The position numbers were made by a program, and so were the translations under genes. A stretch of 64,000 nucleotides of DNA from NCBI GenBank assembly GCA_035510605.1, contig DATKGW010000012.1, forward strand, positions 62,001-126,000, in the 5' to 3' direction. How positions within the stretch are numbered: the stretch's first letter is position 1; each line of letters opens with the position of its first letter. Below the pieces are notes generated by a model, which saw only the letters and a list, made by a program, of their open reading frames with translations, searched no databases and was not told the DNA's origin. Below, piece by piece: positions 9,275 through 18,692 of this stretch. The DNA comes from DATKGW01 sp035510605. Its GTDB lineage: Bacteria > Patescibacteriota > Saccharimonadia > Saccharimonadales > CAIOMD01.

Positions 9275-11248
9275 CTATATTTTGGATTTGATGTCAGCAA
9301 TCAGATCGCGAAGATCGGCGGCTTTTTCGAACTCCAGGTTGGCGGCGGCCAGTTCCATTTGGGCGCTTAAATCTTTAATAACCGTGGCGTATTCGTCTTT
9401 TGGTATCTTATCGAGGTTGAGCCGGGCGTTTTTAGCCTCTTTGCTCTCGGCACCGACTTCTGCCCGCAATGAATCACCTATCAACTTGGTTATACCGGCA
9501 GGCGTGATTTTATGCTTGATATTGTAGGCTTCTTGAATTCCGCGGCGGCGATTTGTTTCATCAATTGCCCGCTTCATACTGCCGGTTTCATGATCGGCAT
9601 ACATTATTACGCGGCCGTCAATATGTCGGGCTGCCCGGCCGATGGTTTGCACCAGTGCCGGCTCGCTGCGCAAAAAGCCTTCTTTATCGGCATCCAAAAT
9701 AGCTACAAGACTAACCTCCGGCAAATCCAATCCTTCGCGCAACAGGTTAATTCCTACCAAAACGTCATATATGCCAAGCCGCAAATCTCTTAAAATATCA
9801 GTTCTATCAAGCGTATCGACATCACTGTGCAGGTATTGAACTTTTATATTCAGTTCTTCTAGATATTCGGTTAGATCTTCGGCCATTCGTTTGGTTAGGG
9901 TTGTGACCAACACACGCTGGTGTTTTTCGACTCTGTCGCGGATTTCGGCGATTAAATCATCAATCTGGCCGTCAATCGGCCTAACTTCCACTTTAGGGTC
10001 AAGCAACCCGGTCGGGCGGATAACCTGTTCAATCGGCTTTGGCGATCGGCTTAGCTCATATTCTGACGGCGTAGCCGACATATAAACAACCTGGTTCACA
10101 TGTCTTTCGAACTCACTAAAATTAAGCGGCCGGTTATCCAGCGCGCTAGGCAAACGAAAGCCGTATTCTACCAAAACTTCTTTGCGGGCTCGGTCACCGT
10201 TGTACATACCACGGACTTGCGGAATTGTCATATGGCTCTCATCTATCATCATCAAGTAATCATCCGGAAAATAATCCAGTAGTGTGGCCGGTTGCTCGCC
10301 GGCTTCGCGGTTGGTTAAATAGCGGCTGTAATTTTCTATTCCTTTAACAAAGCCGGTTTCGGCCATCATTTCCAAGTCAAATTTCGTCCTCTGAGCTAAT
10401 CTTTCGGCCTCTAGCAGCAAACCTTTGGATTTAAAAAACTTCAGCCGTTGTTCTAATTCTTGCTCAATTTTACCCAAGGCCTGTTGCAGCTTTTCGTTTG
10501 GAGTAACAAAGTGGCTGCCAGGGAAAATCGTAACCTGGTTTAATTTGGCTTCGATTTCACCGGTTAAGGGGTTAATGCGGGTGATCCGTTCTACCTCGTC
10601 ACCATCAAATTCAATTCGATAAGCAGTCTCCTCGCCAGCCGGGCAAACATCAACTACATCGCCTTTAACCCTAAAGTTGCCTCGGCTAAAAGCCATATCA
10701 TTGCGATGATACTGGATATCTGTTAATCGGCGGATAAATTTATCCCTTAAACTTCTGGTACCGGCTTTTACTGTCACTGCCATCGAACCATAATCTTCTA
10801 CCGAACCAATGCCGTAAATGCAACTAACACTGGCGACAATCAAAACATCTTTGCGGGTTAATAAAGAATCGGTGGCGGCGTGGCGAAGACGGTCAATTTC
10901 TTCGTTTATGGCACTGTCTTTTTCTATATATGTGTCACTGCGGGCAATATAAGCTTCCGGCTGATAGTAATCAAAATAACTGACAAAATAGTGGACGGCG
11001 TTATCAGGGAAATAATTCTTAAATTCATTGTAAAGCTGGGCTGCCAGCGTTTTGTTATGAGCTAGTACCAGAGTCGGCTTTTGGATTTCGTTAACCACAT
11101 TGGCCATGGTAAAAGTCTTGCCGCTACCGGTAACACCTAATAAGACTTGGTTTTTTTCTCCAGCATTTAACCCGGCGACCAAGGCATCAATAGCGTCTGG
11201 CTGGTCACCAGTCGGCTTGTACTCTGTATGTAACTTAAATTTTGTCAC
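9275..11248 (-). CDS. uvrB: Excinuclease ABC subunit B
   Basis: The damage-verifying helicase-like subunit of nucleotide excision repair. The Walker A motif GVTGSGKTF is near residue 40, the beta-hairpin region has YYQPEAY, the Walker B region is MIDESH, and conserved SFR-like motifs occur ([34 protein letters not shown]). The C-terminal UVR domain that binds UvrC is visible as [20 protein letters not shown]. Length 657 aa is standard. The start is GTG, with a TATACT box ending 6 nt upstream, so the transcript is probably leaderless. Confidence 0.97.
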   Translation of the reverse strand: MTKFKLHTEYKPTGDQPDAIDALVAGLNAGEKNQVLLGVTGSGKTFTMANVVNEIQKPTLVLAHNKTLAAQLYNEFKNYFPDNAVHYFVSYFDYYQPEAYIARSDTYIEKDSAINEEIDRLRHAATDSLLTRKDVLIVASVSCIYGIGSVEDYGSMAVTVKAGTRSLRDKFIRRLTDIQYHRNDMAFSRGNFRVKGDVVDVCPAGEETAYRIEFDGDEVERITRINPLTGEIEAKLNQVTIFPGSHFVTPNEKLQQALGKIEQELEQRLKFFKSKGLLLEAERLAQRTKFDLEMMAETGFVKGIENYSRYLTNREAGEQPATLLDYFPDDYLMMIDESHMTIPQVRGMYNGDRARKEVLVEYGFRLPSALDNRPLNFSEFERHVNQVVYMSATPSEYELSRSPKPIEQVIRPTGLLDPKVEVRPIDGQIDDLIAEIRDRVEKHQRVLVTTLTKRMAEDLTEYLEELNIKVQYLHSDVDTLDRTDILRDLRLGIYDVLVGINLLREGLDLPEVSLVAILDADKEGFLRSEPALVQTIGRAARHIDGRVIMYADHETGSMKRAIDETNRRRGIQEAYNIKHKITPAGITKLIGDSLRAEVGAESKEAKNARLNLDKIPKDEYATVIKDLSAQMELAAANLEFEKAADLRDLIADIKSKI

Positions 11249-11254
11249 TTTAAT

Positions 11255-11260
11255 AGTATA
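11255..11260 (-). promoter_or_regulatory. -10 box of uvrB
   Basis: TATACT on the minus strand, 6 nt from the GTG start. No convincing -35 hexamer was seen. Confidence 0.45.
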
Positions 11261-11306
11261 GAGTAAGTTTCATCTCTTGGGACGTAAAAATTTTACAAAT
11301 ACAGAT

Positions 11307-11912
11307 TTAGCCGGCACGCATAGGCGGATCGGTAACGAACCATTGGTTAGCTAGAGCTGTAGTGTCAATACCTTTATTATGCTCATCCAGCATCTTAATA
11401 ATCTCGGTTATTAAGCGCTCCGGATTATCATCAAAAACAATCATATGTTTGTGGTTTCGGCCCAGTTTATCTATCAGTTCCGGAATTTCATCGGCCGCAC
11501 CGCCGCTACCAGTTAGTACACCGCAGGGCATATTGGATTCCAGGGCAGTAGAAAATTCATGCAAACTGCCGAACCGGCCGCCAACCGTCACCAACGCATC
11601 ACTGGATTGGACTAAATAAACATCTCGGCCGACATAATTTAGCCCCGTAAAATTAATATAGTCGTACATACCAATCGGTAAACGATATTTATGAACATGC
11701 TCAAGTAAGCTAGAGGCTGGAGAAAACCCAATGCTCATACCTCCGGCAAGGTGAGCCGCACGGGCAGCAAAAAAGGGCAAACCAACCGTGGCACCGGTCG
11801 TTAAAATATTCTTTGATTTGGCAACGGCCACGCCTAATCGCTCAGCCAGTTCGTGGTCTCTTTTAACCGTTTCACCACCTGCAGCCCCGGAAACACATAT
11901 CGAATATTTCAT
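11307..11912 (-). CDS. SLOG/LOG-fold (lysine decarboxylase-like) protein
   Basis: About 201 aa with a Rossmann-like SLOG fold. Visible landmarks are SICVSGAAGG at the N-terminus, ILTTGATVGLPFFAARAA, and GGRFGSLHEFSTALE near residue 130. The last corresponds to the PGGxGTxxE motif of LOG-type phosphoribohydrolases, with the first Pro and the Thr changed. It may bind a nucleotide or nucleotide sugar rather than make cytokinins. The ATG at 11912 shares its A with the TGA stop of the upstream 419-aa gene (TGATG), so the two are probably co-translated. A TTG one codon earlier is an alternative start. Confidence 0.7.
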   Translation of the reverse strand: MKYSICVSGAAGGETVKRDHELAERLGVAVAKSKNILTTGATVGLPFFAARAAHLAGGMSIGFSPASSLLEHVHKYRLPIGMYDYINFTGLNYVGRDVYLVQSSDALVTVGGRFGSLHEFSTALESNMPCGVLTGSGGAADEIPELIDKLGRNHKHMIVFDDNPERLITEIIKMLDEHNKGIDTTALANQWFVTDPPMRAG

Positions 11913-13171
11913 CAAAATCCCCGAGAATGTATATTTGTTTGAATGGTTTCGGGTGCGATCATATCATTATCAAGCTGCTTCAATACTTGCTGCTCCAAAG
12001 TTTTTTCGCCCATGTAACGCTCAAAAAGTTCGTTCCAAAGGCTTTCGCGAAAATGAAAGTAAACCCTATCTTTAAACTCCAGGTTATTACAATAATTGGT
12101 CGCTATATCCATTAAATTAAGGCTGACCGGCTTACCCTCGCTCATCACACCGACATAATCCAAATCGCGCCACCAGTTAAGGCTATTGTCTATCTTAAAA
12201 AGCATGTTTTCGGCCTTACGCCAATGCAGATCCTCCGGCTGGACATGCGGTTCAAACACTTCCGGGTGGTTTTCGCTCTTAAGTTTGCCAAAATAACGGT
12301 TAATGATTCGCCAGTGGATTTTTTGCCCGGCCATAACGGCTGCTTCGGCTCGGTCGGCGTTAAGAGTATTTACCACCAGCTTGCCAAAATCCGGCCTGAC
12401 TTGCTGCAACTTAAAGTAAGTGCTGTAAAGCCTGATTTCGTTTATGTAATGAAAAATAAGCAGCATATCAAAAATAGTGACCCCCGGAATCCTCTCTTGT
12501 GGGGTAGGTAAAATGATGATTGCACCAAGCTCCTTCAGGTGGGTCAGATTGTGCTTTTTCTTGGCAATAAAACCGGCAGTGGCATCACCCCAGCGGTTTT
12601 TTGGCATAATGACGATTTCTATGTCACGGCTTTCAAAATCTGATGGTTTTAGAGTTTTATAAGTATCGTTAAACTCTTTAAGCCACATCGGGTTTTCTAC
12701 AAATCTCAGTGCCCCGTAAATTTCAAATATATTCTCGTTTTTTAGCATGCTGTCGATGCTTTTATAGTTTAGCCGTTTCATGATGTTTGGTGGTGGTAAT
12801 TTGCGCAAAAATTCTTTGGCCACGCTCTTTTTTAGCACCCAACACTTGTGGTTAATTTTGGCTTTTTCGGCTACTTTTTTAATTAGCGGCATGATAGTAT
12901 CTACATCTTGGCTATCTGTTACGCCAATCATCTTACAAAAACTTTCATCATCTTTCTTTAACCGGCTAAGTAAAGCATGGTACAGCTCTTTGCCTGTTGT
13001 GTCGTTTACATCAAGTCCCAAATCTCGTGTTTTAAGCTGTATAAGGCCAATAATCTCAGCAGTCAAACGGACATCAATCCCCTGCTTGCCTGTTACATCC
13101 TCCAGTTGTTTTACGCTTAAACTAAACAATGGTTCATTGGCGCCCAAAAGTTCAGATATAATTCGTGACAT
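11912..13171 (-). CDS. unknown 419-aa protein
   Basis: I do not recognise this protein. It appears soluble: no signal peptide or transmembrane helix, an N-terminal region with SVKQLEDVTGKQGIDVRL that reads as helical, a central alpha/beta part containing DIEIVIMPKNRWGD and LGAIIILPTPQERIPGVTIFDML, and a charged C-terminus rich in aromatic residues (FHFRESLWNELFERY). It is followed by the SLOG protein with a 1-nt TGATG overlap, so a joint function is likely. A purine-rich AAAGAG lies upstream of the ATG. Confidence 0.6.
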   Translation of the reverse strand: MSRIISELLGANEPLFSLSVKQLEDVTGKQGIDVRLTAEIIGLIQLKTRDLGLDVNDTTGKELYHALLSRLKKDDESFCKMIGVTDSQDVDTIMPLIKKVAEKAKINHKCWVLKKSVAKEFLRKLPPPNIMKRLNYKSIDSMLKNENIFEIYGALRFVENPMWLKEFNDTYKTLKPSDFESRDIEIVIMPKNRWGDATAGFIAKKKHNLTHLKELGAIIILPTPQERIPGVTIFDMLLIFHYINEIRLYSTYFKLQQVRPDFGKLVVNTLNADRAEAAVMAGQKIHWRIINRYFGKLKSENHPEVFEPHVQPEDLHWRKAENMLFKIDNSLNWWRDLDYVGVMSEGKPVSLNLMDIATNYCNNLEFKDRVYFHFRESLWNELFERYMGEKTLEQQVLKQLDNDMIAPETIQTNIHSRGF

Positions 13172-13216
13172 ATTTGCTATTACTCTTTGCTTTTATCTTA
13201 GCATAAGAACTATAAG

Positions 13217-14197
13217 TTATAACTCTTTTACATCTAAGGGCATGTTGTGGATAGCAGCGTCATGAGGTAAAATGCCGGCTTTGGCGCCAACTTTGGTAAC
13301 AACACTGGTGGAATTGGCACTGGCAAAAGTAACGGCTCGCTCTAAACTCTCCCCGGCGGCGATTACGGCGGTAAAACCACTGCAAAAAGCATCACCCGCC
13401 CCTGTCCGATCAGTCACCGGCACTTCTTCGTACATGCCGGCCGCAATAATATGCTGCCTGTCCACCGCTATAGCACCATGAGGACCATCGGTAATAACAA
13501 CATAATTAACCTCTTTATTAGCTAATCGGGCTAATTCCTCTAAAGATTGGCTCCGGTATAGCATGGCGGCTTCCTCTTTATTTAAAGATAAAATTGTAAC
13601 ATCTGGCATTAGACTTTTTAGTTTTTCGGGTTGTTTTAGTTCATCTTTGCCGGGGTTCATGGCAATTTTTATGTTATGAGCCTTGGCATAGGCAAATATA
13701 ACAGCTAAAGTTTCAAAATTACCAGCCATGGAGGTTAGATAAATCCAGTCGGTTTCTACATCGTTAAAATCTACTTCTTGAATATCAATATGGGAGCTCG
13801 CCCCGCGGAAAGTTAAAATGGTTCGCTCGCCGTTTGGTGCCAATAGCAGGCACGAATAGCCGGTATTTATATCTTTTAAATTAGTTACCAGACTGGTGTC
13901 TACACCGTCTAGATGCAAATCGTCCAAGATGGCTTTGCCGGCGATATCGTTACCGATTTTGCCCATAAACATGCTATGCAAACCGTGGCGGGCAAATGTC
14001 ACCGCCCCATTGGTGGCACCCCCACCGGTGCTAAAAACAACTCCTTCGATATCGTTTTTGGAGCCAAGCTGGAATTCTTCTACCTCTTCGCTGTGTTCTT
14101 TTTTAGGAGTAAAAATCTTGCCCTGCAAAAACACATCTTGCACAGCAGCACCGATAGATAAAATCTTTATTTCTTCACGGTGCTTGGGTGTTCCCAT
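13217..14197 (-). CDS. PfkB-family carbohydrate kinase
   Basis: A ribokinase-superfamily kinase of 326 aa. The N-terminal Gly-rich motif FSTGGGATNGAVTFARHG and the C-terminal signature DRTGAGDAFCSGF, which contains the catalytic Asp and the anion hole, are both intact. The substrate cannot be read from sequence; ribose, fructose phosphate or another sugar are all possible. It is the last gene of an apparent operon rpe-tktN-tktC-fba-pfkB, starting 1 nt after the aldolase stop. That context makes a sugar-phosphate role likely. A 6-phosphofructokinase role would close the path to fructose 1,6-bisphosphate but is inference. Confidence 0.85.
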   Translation of the reverse strand: MGTPKHREEIKILSIGAAVQDVFLQGKIFTPKKEHSEEVEEFQLGSKNDIEGVVFSTGGGATNGAVTFARHGLHSMFMGKIGNDIAGKAILDDLHLDGVDTSLVTNLKDINTGYSCLLLAPNGERTILTFRGASSHIDIQEVDFNDVETDWIYLTSMAGNFETLAVIFAYAKAHNIKIAMNPGKDELKQPEKLKSLMPDVTILSLNKEEAAMLYRSQSLEELARLANKEVNYVVITDGPHGAIAVDRQHIIAAGMYEEVPVTDRTGAGDAFCSGFTAVIAAGESLERAVTFASANSTSVVTKVGAKAGILPHDAAIHNMPLDVKEL

Positions 14198-14198
14198 T

Positions 14199-15110
14199 TT
14201 AAGGTCTTGCCTTGCCTACCGAATTATAATTTTGGAGCTTGGACTCGACGACTGCTTGAACGGCGCCGTAAACTTGCGGCATCAGTTTTACCACGGCGTA
14301 TTCATCGGGGTTGTCGCGCAGAACTTTTTCTAGAGTCTGCCTAAAAGCTTTGCGCATATCGCTGTTTACGTTAATTTTAGTCACACCAATCCGCACCGCT
14401 TCTACAAAAAAGTGTCCCGGCGTATCGCTGCCACCGTGCAAACTGATGTTGCAATCCAGTGCTTTGCGTACTTGTTCTAATAAATTAAGATCCAATATTT
14501 TTGGCACCGGATAATTGCCATGCAAATTACCCACCGCAGCCGCAAAAGTGTCGATTCCGGTAGCCTCTACAAAGTGTTTAGCCTCGCGTGGGTCAGTAAA
14601 GGTCTTTTTAATCTCTTCGTAATCGAATGCTTCTTTAAAAACGTTGCTGCCACCGCCAAAATAATGCGGCTCGCCCTCTACCAGCGCACTGGTAAATTTG
14701 GCGTATTCTACGACTTCTTTTGTAGCATTAATTATTTCGGCATCGGTGGCATCATGCTTGGCCTGGCTTAAATCTATGTGAATAAATTCAAAACCGGCAT
14801 CAATGCCGGCTTTAGACGCTTCGACACTCGGGCAGTGATCCAAATTAATGTACATTTCAATCCCGAACTCAGCCCGGTAGTTGTCTACCATATCGCGGAT
14901 ATTATCTAGGCCCATGGCTTCAACTTCGCCCTGACTTACCTCTACCATTACCGGAGCCTGCATTTTTTGAGCAGCCTTGGATACTGCAATTAAAGTTTCT
15001 TGGTTGTCGATATTAAAAGCGCCAATGGCATAGTGGCCGGATCTAGCCCGTTCGTAGCTTTCGCGGGCGGCCAAGCAATTTGCCCTGATTTGTTTTATAG
15101 ATAATGCCAC
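14199..15110 (-). CDS. fba: class II fructose-bisphosphate aldolase family protein
   Basis: A class II (metal-dependent) aldolase of 303 aa. Family landmarks include YAIGAFNIDNQET, MYINLDHCPS (the catalytic Asp and first metal His), VEGEPHYFGGGS, AAVGNLHGNYP (His ligand), LHGGSDTPG (third His ligand) and KINVNSDMR. Tagatose-bisphosphate aldolases look alike, so fructose 1,6-bisphosphate as substrate is the likely but not certain choice. Start GTG, preceded by a GGGGC stretch. It sits between the transketolase subunits and the PfkB kinase, 8 nt after tktC. Confidence 0.88.
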   Translation of the reverse strand: MALSIKQIRANCLAARESYERARSGHYAIGAFNIDNQETLIAVSKAAQKMQAPVMVEVSQGEVEAMGLDNIRDMVDNYRAEFGIEMYINLDHCPSVEASKAGIDAGFEFIHIDLSQAKHDATDAEIINATKEVVEYAKFTSALVEGEPHYFGGGSNVFKEAFDYEEIKKTFTDPREAKHFVEATGIDTFAAAVGNLHGNYPVPKILDLNLLEQVRKALDCNISLHGGSDTPGHFFVEAVRIGVTKINVNSDMRKAFRQTLEKVLRDNPDEYAVVKLMPQVYGAVQAVVESKLQNYNSVGKARP

Positions 15111-15118
15111 TTTGCCCC

Positions 15119-16108
15119 TTATTGTTTACCGATTGATGTTAAAAGCTCGTGAGCCGTAACAATAATATTTTTAGCTGTCAGCCCAAAGTGCTCCAAAAGC
15201 TCATCCGGGTGGCCGCTTTCACCAAAACGGTCTTTTATTCCCATACGGCGCATCGGTGTCGGGCATTCTTCTGCCAAAACTTCTGCCACTGCTCCGCCGA
15301 GGCCCCCGGCTATCTGATGTTCTTCTATTGTAATAACGGCACCGGTTTTTTTAGCGCTTTCACAGATAGTTATAGCGTCTATTGGCTTTATAGTTGGCAC
15401 ATGTACAACCTCAGCATCTATGCCGTCTTTAAACAGTTTGTCGGCAGCCATTAATGCCGGGTGAGTCATGGTGCCGGTAGCAATAATTGTAATGTCACGC
15501 CCAGATTCTAAAACATAGGCTTTGCCGATTTCAAAAGGCGTATCTTTGGTGGTAAATACCGGCGAGGCAATCCGCGCCAAGCGCAAATAACAGGGGCGCT
15601 TTTCTTTGGCGATGGCCAGCGTTGCCTTTTCGGCCTCTACACTATCACCCGGCACAACAACTACCATGTTAGGTAAAACGCGCATTAATGCGATATCTTC
15701 CAGCGCTTGGTGAGTGGCGCCGTCTTCGCCGGTGTATAAACCGGCGTGGCCGCCAATAATTTTAACCGGCTGGTTGTTTAGGCAAACCGTGGTGCGGATT
15801 TGTTCCCAGTTGCGCCCGGGGTTAAAGGCGGCGTAGCTGCCGACAAACGGTATTTTTCCCATGGCGGCTAAACCCGATCCAACGGTTACCAGGTTTTGCT
15901 CGGCAATGCCGACTTCAAAAAACCTATCGGGGAAACTATCACGGAATAAGTGCATTTGCACGCTCTCTGTTAAATCGGCACACAGGGCAACAACCCTATC
16001 ATCCAACTCACCAGCTTTTTTTAAGCCTTCGCCAAAGCCTTTGCGGATTGGCACCATCTCTACATCTTTAGACAGATATTTGGCTAGGTATAGTTCTGGC
16101 TTACTCAT
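15119..16108 (-). CDS. Transketolase, C-terminal subunit
   Basis: The pyrimidine-binding and C-terminal domains of transketolase encoded as a separate 329-aa subunit. It contains VALCADLTESVQMHLF, then FFEVGIAEQNLVTVGSGLA, which carries the conserved Glu that activates the thiamine diphosphate cofactor. HAGLYTGEDGATHQALEDIA and a C-terminal GLGGAVAEVLAE follow. Split transketolases are common in archaea, Thermotogae and CPR bacteria. An AAGGAG ribosome-binding site precedes the ATG inside the last codons of the N-terminal subunit; the genes overlap by 8 nt, as expected for equimolar subunits. Confidence 0.93.
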   Translation of the reverse strand: MSKPELYLAKYLSKDVEMVPIRKGFGEGLKKAGELDDRVVALCADLTESVQMHLFRDSFPDRFFEVGIAEQNLVTVGSGLAAMGKIPFVGSYAAFNPGRNWEQIRTTVCLNNQPVKIIGGHAGLYTGEDGATHQALEDIALMRVLPNMVVVVPGDSVEAEKATLAIAKEKRPCYLRLARIASPVFTTKDTPFEIGKAYVLESGRDITIIATGTMTHPALMAADKLFKDGIDAEVVHVPTIKPIDAITICESAKKTGAVITIEEHQIAGGLGGAVAEVLAEECPTPMRRMGIKDRFGESGHPDELLEHFGLTAKNIIVTAHELLTSIGKQ

Positions 16109-16955
16109 GTTCGCTCCTTATACGTCCTTGCAAAGTGCGCAGTTCGTGCAGAGCCTTCATGGCTTGCTCGTGGTTAGGCGCTACGCCGTGCCAGTGAAAA
16201 TCGTATTCCATAAAATCTACGCCTTTGCCGGGTATGGTGTGGGCAATAATCATCACCGGTTTTTCTACAATTGCCCGGGCCATGGCGCAAGCGTCAATAA
16301 TTGCTTCTATATCGTTGCCGTCAATCTCCAGCACGTGCCAGCCAAAAGCTTCCCATTTTAGTCTCAAATCTTCTAGTGGCACCACCGATTCTGTGGGGCC
16401 GTCTATTTGGATGTTGTTGCGGTCTATAATGCCGACAATATTGTGCAGATCGTATTTACTGGCCAGCATGGCTGCTTCCCAGTTGTTACCTTCGTCCAGT
16501 TCGCCGTCGCCCATTACTACATAAATCCAGCGGTGCAGCTGCTTGTTTAGCCTTAAGCCCAGTGCCATGCCGATTGCCTGGCTTAAACCGCAGCCCAAGG
16601 GGCCACTGGTAGTTTCCAGCCCGGGTAATTTGGTGCGCTCGGGGTGGCCTTGTAAACGGGAGCCTAACTGGCGCAGAGTTTGCAGCTCGGTTTTGCTAAA
16701 ATAACCGGCTTCTGCCATGGCAGCATAACGCACCGGCACACAGTGTCCGTTGCTTAAAACCAAAATATCGCGCTCGTCCCAATCTGGGTTCTTTGGATCG
16801 TGCTTTAAAACGCTAAAATATAGAGCCGTAAAAACATCTGCCAAGCCCATCGGACCGGCACTATGGCCGCTACCGGCAGTTTCTAGCATGCTGATAATAT
16901 CCTTGCGGATGGTGCAGGCAATTTGCTCAAGTTCTTCTAAAGTATAGGTTTTCAT
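16101..16955 (-). CDS. Transketolase, N-terminal subunit
   Basis: The diphosphate-binding domain of transketolase as a 284-aa polypeptide. Motifs: AGSGHSAGPMGLADVFTALY near the N-terminus, GHPERTKLPGLETTSGPLG, and the thiamine diphosphate motif GDGELDEGNNWEAAMLA followed by NNIQIDG. It works with the C-terminal subunit encoded immediately downstream to transfer two-carbon ketol units among sugar phosphates. It begins 7 nt after the rpe stop, in the same operon. Confidence 0.93.
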   Translation of the reverse strand: MKTYTLEELEQIACTIRKDIISMLETAGSGHSAGPMGLADVFTALYFSVLKHDPKNPDWDERDILVLSNGHCVPVRYAAMAEAGYFSKTELQTLRQLGSRLQGHPERTKLPGLETTSGPLGCGLSQAIGMALGLRLNKQLHRWIYVVMGDGELDEGNNWEAAMLASKYDLHNIVGIIDRNNIQIDGPTESVVPLEDLRLKWEAFGWHVLEIDGNDIEAIIDACAMARAIVEKPVMIIAHTIPGKGVDFMEYDFHWHGVAPNHEQAMKALHELRTLQGRIRSEHE

Positions 16956-16962
16956 TTAAAGG

Positions 16963-17598
16963 CTAGATGTCTGTTAATCTAGCCTTAATTGTAGCATAAG
17001 CTTCTTGGGGATTATCAGAGTTTAATATTGCCCCGCCGACATCCAATACATCAACGCCGGCTTTGGCAAGTTGCGCAGCGTTGTCGGCATTTATACCGCC
17101 GTCCCAGCCGATTTCCAGGTATTTGTGGGCTTCTTTTGCTTCTGATATTTTACTGGTTAGGCTGAAATCTGCCGCGCCACCGTAATGGCCTAAATCACCG
17201 CTAAAAATTAACAGATGTTGTACATGCGGGAATATATAAGCCACGTCTTTTACTAAAGTATCTTGCAAAATGGCTAATCCGGTTTTAATACCGGCTTCGC
17301 GCAAATTGCTAGCGAATTTTGGTATGTCACAAGTGCTCTCTGCATGCACAATCACCATGTTGGGCTTGAGTTTTATCAAGGTGTCCAGAAAATCCTGCGG
17401 ATTACGATACATTATATGGAGGTCGCAGATTGTGCCATCTGGCAGCCATACTTTATCTAGAGTATTACTCTCACCTTTGGCAAAATCATTGTCTTTAAGA
17501 TCAATCTGAATACGTTCGGCAAAAGGTTTTACCGTTTCTATCTGTTTTTTATATTCTTCTTCGTCTTTGGCAAGAATCGCCGGGCAGATTATGCTCAT
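16963..17598 (-). CDS. rpe: Ribulose-phosphate 3-epimerase
   Basis: A 211-aa TIM-barrel protein of the ribulose-phosphate 3-epimerase family, linking ribulose 5-phosphate and xylulose 5-phosphate. Seen: PAILAKDEEEY at the N-terminus, DLHIMYRNPQDFL (equivalent of the DxHLM metal/acid-base motif), VIVHAEST, and the phosphate-binding IGWDGGINADNA then DVGGAIL. The sequence is diverged: the usual E-V-D-G-G-I reads as I-G-W-D-G-G-I. Its product feeds both transketolase (next genes) and phosphoketolase (near 52 kb). It is the first gene of the sugar-phosphate operon, with a TATGCT box 6 nt before the ATG. Confidence 0.85.
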   Translation of the reverse strand: MSIICPAILAKDEEEYKKQIETVKPFAERIQIDLKDNDFAKGESNTLDKVWLPDGTICDLHIMYRNPQDFLDTLIKLKPNMVIVHAESTCDIPKFASNLREAGIKTGLAILQDTLVKDVAYIFPHVQHLLIFSGDLGHYGGAADFSLTSKISEAKEAHKYLEIGWDGGINADNAAQLAKAGVDVLDVGGAILNSDNPQEAYATIKARLTDI

Positions 17599-17604
17599 AA
17601 ATTT

Positions 17605-17610
17605 AGCATA
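17605..17610 (-). promoter_or_regulatory. -10-like box of the rpe-tkt-fba-pfkB operon
   Basis: TATGCT on the minus strand ends 6 nt before the rpe ATG, the same geometry as at uvrB and gatC. No clear -35 was found at the right distance. Confidence 0.35.
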
Positions 17611-17645
17611 GCATTAATTGGCCTTCAAATAATAAAAGTCAAAAC

Positions 17646-18053
17646 TTACAAGTCTTGTTCTTCTAACTGTTGGATCATAAATTTTAGCCTGTTGCCATCG
17701 TTATGGAGGGGATCATTTTTTTGAATCAGCATTGCATCTAAGGGGTGGTACTCTTTGTATACTGCGGCGTGTTCGATCAAATCGTATGCATCATTTCTGA
17801 TTGCCTCAAGTTCAGATACTACTTCTTGAGGGATAGGCAGACCTTGTTCGATATAAAAATCGGCATAATCTTTCAAATCAATCATGAATCTGCCCTTTTC
17901 CATCAACAATTGTCTATAAGTGATTTGGTTGCAATTTCGCAAACCTTCTTGAGCCTTAAAAGTCAAAAATTTAATTTGTTCATAGCAATCCGTTAAAAAT
18001 TCGGATGGTTTACTATAGGCTATATGCCCATCATTATTTTCACCTTTTTCCAT
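17646..18053 (-). CDS. unknown 135-aa helical protein
   Basis: Not recognised. It is a charged, mostly helical soluble protein (KPSEFLTDCYEQIKFLTFKA, then RQLLMEKGRFMIDLKDYADF and EVVSELEAIRNDAYDLIEHA), with no signal peptide. A TATAAT box lies 7 nt upstream of the ATG, so it is probably expressed on its own. It stands between the sugar-phosphate operon and the deoxyribosyltransferase-like gene, in a short stretch of accessory-looking genes. Confidence 0.55.
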   Translation of the reverse strand: MEKGENNDGHIAYSKPSEFLTDCYEQIKFLTFKAQEGLRNCNQITYRQLLMEKGRFMIDLKDYADFYIEQGLPIPQEVVSELEAIRNDAYDLIEHAAVYKEYHPLDAMLIQKNDPLHNDGNRLKFMIQQLEEQDL

Positions 18054-18060
18054 TGCCAGT

Positions 18061-18066
18061 ATTATA
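18061..18066 (-). promoter_or_regulatory. -10 box of the 135-aa unknown gene
   Basis: A perfect TATAAT on the minus strand, 7 nt from the ATG at 18053. Confidence 0.45.
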
Positions 18067-18133
18067 TCTATTAAAGATGAGAATTCTTTGTGAAGATACT
18101 TACATCTTTTATTACTTTTTAAAACTTGAGATA

Positions 18134-18628
18134 TTAGATAATATCTACTGCCGTTTTGCAGGTTTCTTGCAAACTGCTAAGTATTGGGATTTTGGGGCAA
18201 TCTTGTCCTAATCGATGCCTTATATATCTTTCGTTTGGGAAACCTTCTTCTATACCTACGACAACATTAGCCCCAGTTGTTTCATGCTTGACTTTCCATT
18301 CCCCGAGTTCGAACCTTGATGTCTGAGCGAATGGTCTTCCGGGTGTCTCTTTTACCTGTAATGCTAACCAAAAAATTATTGCGCCTACCCTTGCCGCACG
18401 ATTTAAGAAATGAGTCTCCCAATCAACTTGTCTCTCATAAACGAATTCACCTTTGGAATAATCTTTTCTAGGTGACGCTACAACTATGCCTGCATCTAGG
18501 CTATGGATAATTCTTTCTGCTTCGTATTGCCACTTGGGCGCCCCCTGTATTGGACCTGCAAGAAAAACGACTCTATCGTCGTCGTTAAGTTCAACTATTT
18601 CTGGAGGCTGTATAAATAACTCTCTCAT
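18134..18628 (-). CDS. nucleoside 2-deoxyribosyltransferase-like protein
   Basis: About 164 aa, resembling the nucleoside 2-deoxyribosyltransferase-like fold. It has VVFLAGPIQGAPKWQYEAER near the N-terminus, a PRKDYSKGEF segment, a central hydrophobic strand with GAIIFWLA, and SRFELGEW, the position of the conserved Glu in this group. These domains act in nucleotide salvage, in modified-nucleotide metabolism or in defence-related proteins; the role here is unknown. The frame is open to 18760, which would collide with the divergent gene at 18729. A TTTAAT-17-TAAAAT promoter ending 8 nt before the ATG at 18628 supports the shorter start. Confidence 0.65.
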   Translation of the reverse strand: MRELFIQPPEIVELNDDDRVVFLAGPIQGAPKWQYEAERIIHSLDAGIVVASPRKDYSKGEFVYERQVDWETHFLNRAARVGAIIFWLALQVKETPGRPFAQTSRFELGEWKVKHETTGANVVVGIEEGFPNERYIRHRLGQDCPKIPILSSLQETCKTAVDII

Positions 18629-18636
18629 TATTTTTG

Positions 18637-18665
18637 ATTTTACGCTGAAATTATTGTGAATTAAA
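18637..18665 (-). promoter_or_regulatory. promoter of the deoxyribosyltransferase-like gene
   Basis: Minus strand: TTTAAT (18660-18665), 17-bp spacer, TAAAAT (18637-18642), then 8 nt to the ATG. It pairs with a divergent promoter for the gene at 18729. Confidence 0.45.
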
Positions 18666-18692
18666 GTAGCAGGCATCTGTTCCCGCTCATGC

